Positions 1 to 5,719 of a stretch of 10,791 nucleotides of DNA are shown here, in pieces (position 1 is the first letter of the stretch; every line of letters starts with the position of its first letter). The notes beneath the pieces are model-generated. The model searched no databases. It worked only from the letters and a program-made list of their open reading frames with translations, and was not told the origin of the DNA. The DNA comes from JAFGKM01 sp964413825. Lineage in GTDB: Bacteria; Ratteibacteria; UBA8468; B48-G9; JAFGKM01. Where the stretch lies: NCBI GenBank assembly GCA_964413825.1, contig CAYPTS010000070.1:1-10791 (forward strand), given 5' to 3'. A program made the translations under genes and the position numbers.

Positions 1-71
1 TGGGCTCTTCAATGATTGAACGTTTCGACGACCCGCAAAGGGGTGCAGGGGAAAGGGAGATGCGTTTGTGA
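1..71 (+). CDS. 3' end of an unidentified upstream gene (partial)
   Basis: The third frame is open from the left edge to a TGA at 69-71, giving a tail that ends ...DDPQRGAGEREMRL. The other two forward frames stop within the first 18 bases. The stop overlaps the GTG start of the next gene as GTGA, the typical geometry of translationally coupled genes. That overlap is the main reason to believe this is a real C-terminus. The visible residues are charged and carry no recognisable motif, so no function can be given. Confidence 0.5.
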   Translation, partial: GSSMIERFDDPQRGAGEREMRL

Positions 72-310
72 ACAAACCGATAATCGCCGCCGTTTTGTTA
101 TTTTCCATAATGCTTGCAGGGTGCAGGACAACCGGAGGGGCGTATTATCCCAATTATAATCCGGCTGAGTTTCAGGGTGACGAACAGGCCGCTCAGCAGG
201 AGTATTTAAACAATACATTGGAGTGGCAGAAGGAACAACAGAAAAAGGACAAGCTTTACAACGACGGCAGAATAAAGAATAGGCGGAAGCCATGGTGGCG
301 CTGGTGGTAG
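68..310 (+). CDS. Small lipoprotein with Trp/Arg-rich C-terminus
   Basis: An 80-residue protein starting at GTG, with a purine-rich AAGGGAGA just upstream. It has an N-terminal Lys, a hydrophobic stretch at about residues 4-16 and a lipobox LAGC with the acylated cysteine at residue 19. It should therefore be exported by Sec, diacylated and cleaved by signal peptidase II. Residue +2 is Arg rather than Asp, so the Lol rule would not hold it at the inner membrane. The mature part is Tyr/Asn-rich at first, then Gln/Glu/Lys-rich and probably helical, and ends in a basic tryptophan cluster (RRKPWWRWW). I do not recognise a family and infer no function beyond envelope location. It overlaps the preceding stop by 4 nt and lies 21 nt before the PPC-domain gene. 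Confidence 0.75.
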   Translation: MNKPIIAAVLLFSIMLAGCRTTGGAYYPNYNPAEFQGDEQAAQQEYLNNTLEWQKEQQKKDKLYNDGRIKNRRKPWWRWW

Positions 311-331
311 GCAGGATGCGCTTTTATCGAA

Positions 332-775
332 ATGAAATATTCAACCGGTGAAATCGGACGCATTTTTGTAATACGGCTTGAGGATGGCGATAAACTTCCT
401 TATTCGCTTGAGAAATTTGCAAAGGACAACAAAATCACTGCCGGAATGTGTATTCTTGTCGGGGGCGTGCGTTCTGAAGGAAAGGTCGTGACAGGGCCTT
501 CAGACGAGAATGAAAGGCCGGTCGACCCCATTATCCGGCAGATTGCCGGCGTTCATGAGATACTCGGGGTCGGCACCATATTTCCTGACGGCTCAGGCAG
601 GCCGAGTCTGCACATGCATGCCGCCATGGGCAGAGAGGACAAAAGCATAACCGGTTGCATCCGGCCGGGCATTGAAATATGGCAGGTAGGAGAGGTTATA
701 CTTATAGAACTTGTTAAAACTGCCGGGCGCAGGGAAAAGGACGACGATACGGGATTTGAACTGTTGCGGCCCTGA
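332..775 (+). CDS. PPC/DUF296 domain protein (PD1-like)
   Basis: A 147-residue single-domain protein of the PPC (plant and prokaryote conserved, DUF296) family. Plant members are fused to AT-hooks and bind DNA; stand-alone bacterial members form trimers, some binding metal, and their role is mostly unknown. Visible family signatures are RLEDGDKLPYSLEKFAKDN (15-33), a glycine-rich strand VGGVRSEG (43-50), GVHEILGVGTIF (73-84) and the histidine motif SLHMHAAMGRED (92-103), followed by GCIRPGIEIWQVGEVILIEL. His94 and His96 match the metal-binding pair. The third ligand position, usually a GGH-type His, is TGC here with Cys109. The start has only a weak AGGA about 15 nt upstream, but no other in-frame start fits. 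Downstream is a 49-nt gap and then the DUF853 ATPase. Confidence 0.85.
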   Translation: MKYSTGEIGRIFVIRLEDGDKLPYSLEKFAKDNKITAGMCILVGGVRSEGKVVTGPSDENERPVDPIIRQIAGVHEILGVGTIFPDGSGRPSLHMHAAMGREDKSITGCIRPGIEIWQVGEVILIELVKTAGRREKDDDTGFELLRP

Positions 776-824
776 CTGACGTGCATACCGCCGGCAGGAA
801 TCAAACGTTCCGCGGAGGATAGAA

Positions 825-2306
825 ATGGACAGGATACTGATAGGAAAAGGAGAACAGCAGGCTTCTCTTCTGGCAAAGTACGGCAACCGGCACGGGCTGA
901 TTGCCGGAGCCACCGGTACCGGAAAGACTGTTTCTCTTATGGTGCTTGCGGAAGGATTTTCCCGTCTGGGTGTTCCGGTATTCATAGCCGATGTAAAAGG
1001 AGACGTTGCGGGTCTTTCCATGCCGGGCGTGAATAATGAAAAGATACAGGAACGCGTTGCGCAAACAGGCGTTGAGAATTATACCAACGAGGGAAGCCCC
1101 GTTATGTTTTGGGACATATACGGAAAATCAGGGCATCCTGTACGAACGACGGTCAGCGAGATTGGGCCGGTTCTTCTCGGGAGGATGCTGGAACTTAACG
1201 ATACGCAGGTCGGAATGCTTGAGATAGTTTTCAAACTTGCGGACGACCAGGGCCTTCTGTTGCTGGATATGGATGACCTGCGTTCACTGCTGACATTTAT
1301 ATCCGACAATCGGACGGAGGTTTCAAAGCAGTATGGACTTGTCAGTACGCAGTCGGTTGCCGCTATTCAGCGTGCCCTGTTGACTCTCGAACGGGAAGGA
1401 GGCATGTCGTTTTTCGGAGAGCCGGCGCTGGAGATTAACGACCTGCTCCGTACCGACCTCAGCGGTCGTGGCATTATCAATATTCTCGCCGCCGACCAGT
1501 TGATTCTTAAGCCGAAATTGTATTCCAGTTTTCTTCTATGGATGTTATCGGAGTTGTTCGAAAATCTTCCGGAGGTGGGAGACCTTGAGAAGCCCCGGCA
1601 GGTTTTTTTCTTTGACGAAGCGCATCTTCTTTTTGACGATGCGCCCGCCATGCTTCGCCAGCGTGTAGAACAGGTTGTGAGAATCATACGTTCCAAGGGC
1701 GTGGGCATATATTTCTGCTCTCAGTTTCCGGATGACGTACCGGATGAAATACTGGGACAGCTGGGCAACCGGATACAGCATGCACTGCGTGCTTATACAC
1801 CGCGCGATTTAAAGGCCGTAAAGACTGCGGCCGAAACGTTCGTTCAAAATCCCGGGGTTGACGTTGCCCAGGTTATATCCCAGCTTGCGGTTGGGGAGGC
1901 GCTTGTTTCAACCCTGCAGGAGAAGGGCATACCCATGCCGGTTGAACGCGCTTTGATATGTCCTCCGCGCTGCAGGATAGGTTCAATAACGCCTGAAGAG
2001 CGGAACGCAGTGCGCCTTCGCAGTCCCATACTGGGCAAGTATGATACGCCGGTGAACAGGGATTCCGCTTACGAAATTTTGAACAGGCGCGCGATAGAAA
2101 ACAAACAGCCCGAACCGGTCACGAAGCAGGCAGAGGCGCAGAAACCGGCCGAACGAGGCATGATAGGCGATTTGCTGTGGGGTACAAAGCGCCGGCAGGG
2201 TATGGTTGAGACAATGGCAAAGCAGACTGTAAGGACGGTGGGAAGCGAGATAGGCCGCAAAGTGGTGAGGGGAATTCTCGGCAGTATGCTGGGAGGGAAG
2301 AAATGA
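825..2306 (+). CDS. DUF853/YjgR-type HerA-like ATPase
   Basis: A 493-residue P-loop ATPase resembling the YjgR/DUF853 branch of the HerA/FtsK superfamily; length matches E. coli YjgR (about 500). Walker A is GATGTGKT at residues 28-35, followed by the family strand VFIADVKGDVAGLS (52-65). Walker B is QVFFFDEAHLLF (259-270), with Asp264 and Glu265 as the Mg and catalytic acids. A conserved block RIIRSKGVGIYFCSQFPDDVP (286-306) precedes GNRIQHALRAYTPRD (314-328), which probably holds the arginine finger and sensor region. Residues about 425-450 are a Gln/Glu/Pro-rich linker before a basic C-terminal tail ending LGGKK. HerA proteins are hexameric DNA translocases; for the YjgR branch the substrate is not firmly known. 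GGAGGAT lies 4 nt before the ATG. The end overlaps the DJ-1 gene by 4 nt (ATGA). Confidence 0.9.
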   Translation: MDRILIGKGEQQASLLAKYGNRHGLIAGATGTGKTVSLMVLAEGFSRLGVPVFIADVKGDVAGLSMPGVNNEKIQERVAQTGVENYTNEGSPVMFWDIYGKSGHPVRTTVSEIGPVLLGRMLELNDTQVGMLEIVFKLADDQGLLLLDMDDLRSLLTFISDNRTEVSKQYGLVSTQSVAAIQRALLTLEREGGMSFFGEPALEINDLLRTDLSGRGIINILAADQLILKPKLYSSFLLWMLSELFENLPEVGDLEKPRQVFFFDEAHLLFDDAPAMLRQRVEQVVRIIRSKGVGIYFCSQFPDDVPDEILGQLGNRIQHALRAYTPRDLKAVKTAAETFVQNPGVDVAQVISQLAVGEALVSTLQEKGIPMPVERALICPPRCRIGSITPEERNAVRLRSPILGKYDTPVNRDSAYEILNRRAIENKQPEPVTKQAEAQKPAERGMIGDLLWGTKRRQGMVETMAKQTVRTVGSEIGRKVVRGILGSMLGGKK

Positions 2307-2869
2307 GTGTTGAAGATACAAAGATTCCCGCAGTGGAAAAGAAGATTTTGATGGTGATTGCGCAGAAAGGATTCCGCGACGAGGAGTTTGCCGTTCCTCG
2401 AAAGGTTTTTCTGGATAACGGTTTCAAGGTTGTTGTTGCGAGCGATTCAATGGAAGAGGCGACAGGAAAATACGGAGCAAAGGTTATGCCGGATGCGGAG
2501 ATTTCAGGAGTGGATTTTACGGGGTTTGACGCGGTCGTCGTTGTGGGCGGCCCCGGCGCTTTGAACTATCTCGGAAATAATAAGGCCGTGCATAAGGGGT
2601 TGTCGGATTCCTGTGTGAAGGGCGGGGTGGTTGCCGCAATATGCATCTCTCCGGTGGTGCTTGCGAAGGCAGGAGTTTTGCAAGGTAGGAAAGCGACGGT
2701 TTTCCCGGATGGCGAAGCAATTTCAGAGCTGAAAAGGGGCAAAGCGGAATACATTGACAGGGATGTTGTTGCAGACGGGAATATCGTAACCGGCAGGGAC
2801 TATCAGGCATCGGAAAATTTTGCCGTAAAGATTGCAGAGCTCTTATTGAAAGGGAGGGGTAATGGATAA
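2303..2869 (+). CDS. DJ-1/PfpI family protein
   Basis: A 188-residue member of the DJ-1/ThiJ/PfpI superfamily. After a short N-terminal extension come KILMVIAQKGFRDEEF (14-29), with the conserved acidic residue of the family at Glu27 or Glu28, VVVVGGPGA (78-86) and the nucleophile elbow AAICISPVVLAKAG (111-124) with Cys114. The residue after the cysteine is Ile, not the His seen in PfpI-type proteases, so a protease call is not supported. Glyoxalase/deglycase, chaperone or redox-sensor roles known in the superfamily are all possible. The ATG overlaps the ATPase stop (ATGA), and the stop overlaps the next gene's start by 8 nt, so translation of all three is probably coupled. Confidence 0.88.
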   Translation: MSVEDTKIPAVEKKILMVIAQKGFRDEEFAVPRKVFLDNGFKVVVASDSMEEATGKYGAKVMPDAEISGVDFTGFDAVVVVGGPGALNYLGNNKAVHKGLSDSCVKGGVVAAICISPVVLAKAGVLQGRKATVFPDGEAISELKRGKAEYIDRDVVADGNIVTGRDYQASENFAVKIAELLLKGRGNG

Positions 2870-3344
2870 GCAAAAGGTTATGGAAGCGCTTAAACAAATA
2901 TCTCTTGATTGCGACAGGGTTATTGAGAAAGGGTTCGGCGCGGATTTGAATATGCTGACGATTAAAAAACAGGTGGATGATGTTATGAATTTTCTGGATG
3001 CGGAGGAAATAAAACAGCCTGAAGCCGGAAAGCCGGAGCAGGTTGCGGAGCCGCAGGTGCCGGATAAGGATACCAAGGATACCGGAGAAGCTGTACCGGA
3101 AGGGGAGAGTGCCGAGGAAAAGAAGACCGAGGGCAAGCCGGTTGATTTGGCCGGCGAAATAGGCGAACTTTCAAAAGAGGTGACGGTGAAGAAAGAACCT
3201 GCGCCTCAGACAGAGAAGCCGCAGGAAGATTTGAAACCGGATGAAGGTCCGAAAAAACTCGATTCCGCAAAGCAGGAGCCTGCACAGCCGTTGAAACACA
3301 GCAGTTCCATTGGCGGAACTTCTGAAGGCGGCGGGAATGCCTGA
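2862..3344 (+). CDS. Hypothetical protein with disordered Glu/Lys/Pro-rich tail
   Basis: A 160-residue protein whose ATG lies inside the end of the DJ-1 gene (8-nt overlap), with GGGAGGGG just upstream as a strong ribosome binding site. Residues 1-48 look folded and helical (MDKQKVMEALKQISLDCD..., ...VDDVMNFLDAEE). From about residue 50 onward the chain is dominated by Glu, Lys, Pro, Gln and Asp, with almost no aromatic residues, and ends in a Ser/Gly-rich tail; this is expected to be disordered. There is no signal peptide or membrane segment, so it is probably cytoplasmic. I recognise no family. The coupling to the ATPase and DJ-1 genes and the good Shine-Dalgarno argue it is real; the low-complexity tail limits any homology call. 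Confidence 0.7.
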   Translation: MDKQKVMEALKQISLDCDRVIEKGFGADLNMLTIKKQVDDVMNFLDAEEIKQPEAGKPEQVAEPQVPDKDTKDTGEAVPEGESAEEKKTEGKPVDLAGEIGELSKEVTVKKEPAPQTEKPQEDLKPDEGPKKLDSAKQEPAQPLKHSSSIGGTSEGGGNA

Positions 3345-3396
3345 TATCTCACATTGCGGGGGAGGGCGGTTGCACCAAATTTAAAGGAGATGCGGC

Positions 3397-4401
3397 ATGG
3401 ACAAGGATAAAATATGTTTTCTTTTGAAGCACGAAGGGCATCAGAACAATAAGATTTTCAGCGATAGTTGTTTTGAAGAACTCGGCAGGAAATGGCAGGT
3501 GGTTGTATGGGACGGGCAAATGCCCGTAAACGAGTTCTGCAGAGATGCTTCCGTGATTGTTACTACATGGGGGTCGCCGAAGGTGGAGGCATCCGTTCTT
3601 GAATCTGCTCCCGAACTTAAATTCATATTTCATGCTGCCGGGACGGTCAAGTCGATTGTGGACGCAGAGTTGATGAAGCGGGGCGTAAGGGTGAGTTCCG
3701 CGGCAAACGTACTGGGACGGAACGTTGCCATAACCACATTCGGACTTATGCTTGTTGCAGTAAAAAAGATACCGTGGTGGAACCAGCATATAAAGAACAC
3801 CGGAGGATGGAGGGAGAATAAAGAACTTTTACAGTGTACGAATGAAATCGGTACCGTAAATACAGGGGTTATAAGCATGTCGCACGTGGGTAAAAATCTT
3901 GTTTCTCTTTTGAAAAACGTTACGGACAATATTCTTGTGTACGACCCTTACTGGAAAGCGGAAGATATAAAAAATTACGGCGGCATAAAGGCGGACGGCC
4001 TTTATGAAATTGCCGAGAAATGCGAGGTTGTTGCCTTGTGCGCGCCCTTGCTGAAGTCCACTGAAGGAATGCTGGATAAGAAATTTTTTATGAAGATGAA
4101 AGACGGGGCGGTTTTTGTCAATGCCTCGAGGGGAGCCATTCTTGACGAGGGTGCGCTGGTTGAAGAACTGAAAAAAGAGAGGATTTTTGCCTGTCTTGAC
4201 GTTACAAACCCCGAACCGCCTCCGGCGGACAGCCCTCTAAGGACATTGAAAAACATAATGCTGGCGCCTCATGTCGCGGGTATTGTAAATTCTGGCTTGC
4301 AGGACATGGGCAGGTTCTGCGTGGAAGAAGTTATACGATTACTCGAAGGCAGAGAACTTGTCAATGAAGTAAAACCTGAGAAACTGAATATAACCGCCTG
4401 A
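3397..4401 (+). CDS. D-2-hydroxyacid dehydrogenase family protein with altered NAD loop
   Basis: A 334-residue member of the D-isomer 2-hydroxyacid dehydrogenase family (phosphoglycerate, glycerate and lactate dehydrogenase relatives), of usual length. The catalytic residues are present: Arg245 in VNASRGAILDEGALVEEL, Glu273 in DVTNPEPPPADSPL and His292 in LAPHVAG. The acidic residue that selects NAD over NADP is Asp183 in ILVYDPYW. The unusual point is the Rossmann glycine loop: GxGxxG is replaced by SMSHVG (160-165), so the first two glycines are serines. Substrate cannot be inferred; 3-phosphoglycerate, glyoxylate or another 2-oxoacid are all possible. AAAGGAG precedes the ATG. The 52-nt gap from the previous gene shows no clear promoter, so it is probably the last gene of the rightward operon. 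It ends 2 nt from the convergent argG stop. Confidence 0.88.
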   Translation: MDKDKICFLLKHEGHQNNKIFSDSCFEELGRKWQVVVWDGQMPVNEFCRDASVIVTTWGSPKVEASVLESAPELKFIFHAAGTVKSIVDAELMKRGVRVSSAANVLGRNVAITTFGLMLVAVKKIPWWNQHIKNTGGWRENKELLQCTNEIGTVNTGVISMSHVGKNLVSLLKNVTDNILVYDPYWKAEDIKNYGGIKADGLYEIAEKCEVVALCAPLLKSTEGMLDKKFFMKMKDGAVFVNASRGAILDEGALVEELKKERIFACLDVTNPEPPPADSPLRTLKNIMLAPHVAGIVNSGLQDMGRFCVEEVIRLLEGRELVNEVKPEKLNITA

Positions 4402-4403
4402 AT

Positions 4404-5594
4404 TTATTTTCTCTTTCTTAGTCCTTCAAGTTTTGACGGCAGTCCGAAGATTTCCATGAAGCCGCTCGCCGCCTTATGGTCGAACATATCCTTTTCCGTA
4501 TACGTTGCGAGGCATTCGCTGTAAAGGGAATACGGAGATTTTCTGCCGACAACGGTGCAGTTTCCCCTGTGCAGTTTCACCTTCACTTCCCCCGTGGCGT
4601 ATCTCTGGCTTGTCTCGACGAAAGAGTCAAGACAGTCCTTTACATGCGAAAACCACTGTCCGAAATAAACCAGTTGCGAATATCTCTGCGATATGGTTTT
4701 CTTGAATTCGTACAGGTCTCTCGAAAATACGAGTTTTTCCAGTTCTGCGTGGGCGGCGTGCAGGATGACAGCCGCAGGCGCCTCGTATATCTCTCTCGAT
4801 TTGATTCCTACAAGACGGTCTTCGAGCATGTCGATTCTTCCGACTCCGTGTTTGCCGCCCGTTTTTGTGAGTTTTTCGACGATTGTCATCATATCAGTGG
4901 CTTTTCCGTTCAGGGAAACCGGTACGCCTTTTTTAAATCCGATTGTGACGTACTCCGGTTTTGCCGGAGATTTTGCGGATGATGCGGTTATCTGGTATGC
5001 ATCTTCCGGCGGCTCGTTCCACGGGTTTTCGAGTTTGCCGCACTCGACTGAAATTCCCCACAGGTTCCAATCGATGCTGTAAATCTTTGTTTTGGTTACA
5101 GGCACGGGTATGCTGTGTTTTTTTGCATATTCAATCTCGGATTCTCGCGACTTGAATTCCCATTCCCTGACCGGCGCGATGACCTTGAGTTCCGGAGCAA
5201 GATATCTGGTTGTAAGTTCAAACCTGACCTGGTCGTTGCCTTTTCCAGTACATCCGTGCGCAATCGCCTGCGCTTTTTCCTTCTTTGCAACCCTGACCAT
5301 CCCCTCGGCGATTAAAGGCCTGGAGAGTGCGGTGGCAAGCGGATATTTGTCCTGATAGACAGCGCCGGCTTTTAAAGAAGGGACGACGTAATCGCTTATG
5401 AATTTTTTCCTGAGGTCGTCAAAATAAAATCCCGATGCGCCTGTGCGCAGGGCTTTCGCCTTAAGTTTAACAGGGTCGTCCGTCTGCCCTATGTTTGACG
5501 TGTAGCAGACTATTTCCGCGTTGTATTTGTCTTTTAACCACTTTATGGCGACCGAAGTGTCAAGCCCTCCCGAATATGCAAGCACTATCTTCAT
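4404..5594 (-). CDS. argG: Argininosuccinate synthase
   Basis: ArgG joins citrulline and aspartate using ATP to give argininosuccinate, the penultimate step of arginine synthesis. The 396-residue protein opens with MKIVLAYSGGLDTS, the N-type ATP pyrophosphatase P-loop (AYSGGLDTS at 6-14). It contains GCTGKGNDQVRFE (115-127), the citrulline/aspartate region around SIDWNLWGISVECG, GRIDMLEDRLVGIKSREIYE (252-271), and a C-terminal helix ending GLRKRK. Length is usual for the family (about 400). The same frame is open to 5702 from a TTG, but that 36-residue extension is a translation of the palindromic repeat. The start at 5594 has GGAG 6 nt upstream and matches the family N-terminus. It is the last gene of the leftward operon, and its stop is 2 nt from the convergent dehydrogenase stop with no terminator between. 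Confidence 0.97.
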   Translation of the reverse strand: MKIVLAYSGGLDTSVAIKWLKDKYNAEIVCYTSNIGQTDDPVKLKAKALRTGASGFYFDDLRKKFISDYVVPSLKAGAVYQDKYPLATALSRPLIAEGMVRVAKKEKAQAIAHGCTGKGNDQVRFELTTRYLAPELKVIAPVREWEFKSRESEIEYAKKHSIPVPVTKTKIYSIDWNLWGISVECGKLENPWNEPPEDAYQITASSAKSPAKPEYVTIGFKKGVPVSLNGKATDMMTIVEKLTKTGGKHGVGRIDMLEDRLVGIKSREIYEAPAAVILHAAHAELEKLVFSRDLYEFKKTISQRYSQLVYFGQWFSHVKDCLDSFVETSQRYATGEVKVKLHRGNCTVVGRKSPYSLYSECLATYTEKDMFDHKAASGFMEIFGLPSKLEGLRKRK

Positions 5595-5600
5595 TTGTAT

Positions 5601-5607
5601 CTCCTTT
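5601..5607 (-). promoter_or_regulatory. argG ribosome binding site
   Basis: On the minus strand AAAGGAG sits 6 nt before the ATG at 5594. It decides the argG start against the longer frame that runs back into the repeat. Confidence 0.8.
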
Positions 5608-5621
5608 ACCCCTTCCATTTT

Positions 5622-5706
5622 GTCATTGCGAGGCGCCGTGCCCCGTTCTACGGGGTTTTTTGCCGTGGCAATCTTATGAGATTGCTTCGCGTCCGCTCGC
5701 AATGAC
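5622..5706. repeat. Dispersed palindromic repeat (GTCATTGCGAG type), full copy
   Basis: An 85-bp element bounded by perfect 11-bp inverted arms: GTCATTGCGAG at 5622-5632 and CTCGCAATGAC at 5696-5706. Inside are two further perfect palindromes: CCCCGT-TCT-ACGGGG at 5641-5655 and GCAATCT-TATG-AGATTGC at 5668-5685. The nested-hairpin design and the arm sequence match a class of short interspersed repeats common in intergenic regions of many uncultured bacteria. It fills most of the gap between the beta-helix membrane protein gene and argG. A second, partial copy lies at 10549-10576. Confidence 0.8.
5641..5661 (+). terminator. Possible rightward intrinsic terminator inside the repeat
   Basis: The perfect 6-bp GC-rich stem CCCCGT/ACGGGG with a 3-nt loop is followed directly by six T residues on the plus strand. 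That is the form of a Rho-independent terminator for rightward transcription. No rightward gene ends nearby, so it could only stop antisense read-through from the rightward operon ending at 4401. It may also be just a by-product of the repeat. Confidence 0.35.
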
Positions 5707-5719
5707 GTGCGGGGATGGG

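Noticed and set aside
593..1021. Minus-strand frame of 142 residues
   Set aside because: It lies opposite the PPC gene end and the start of the HerA-like ATPase, both strongly supported; no ribosome site or protein-like composition.
2303..2869. Intracellular protease PfpI
   Set aside because: The nucleophile Cys114 is followed by Ile rather than His, so the protease-type catalytic arrangement is not supported.
4476..4982. Plus-strand frame of 168 residues
   Set aside because: Fully antisense to argG, whose family motifs are intact across it.
5622..5706. CRISPR repeat or attachment site
   Set aside because: There is one full palindromic copy and one distant half copy, with no regular spacer array, cas gene or integrase.
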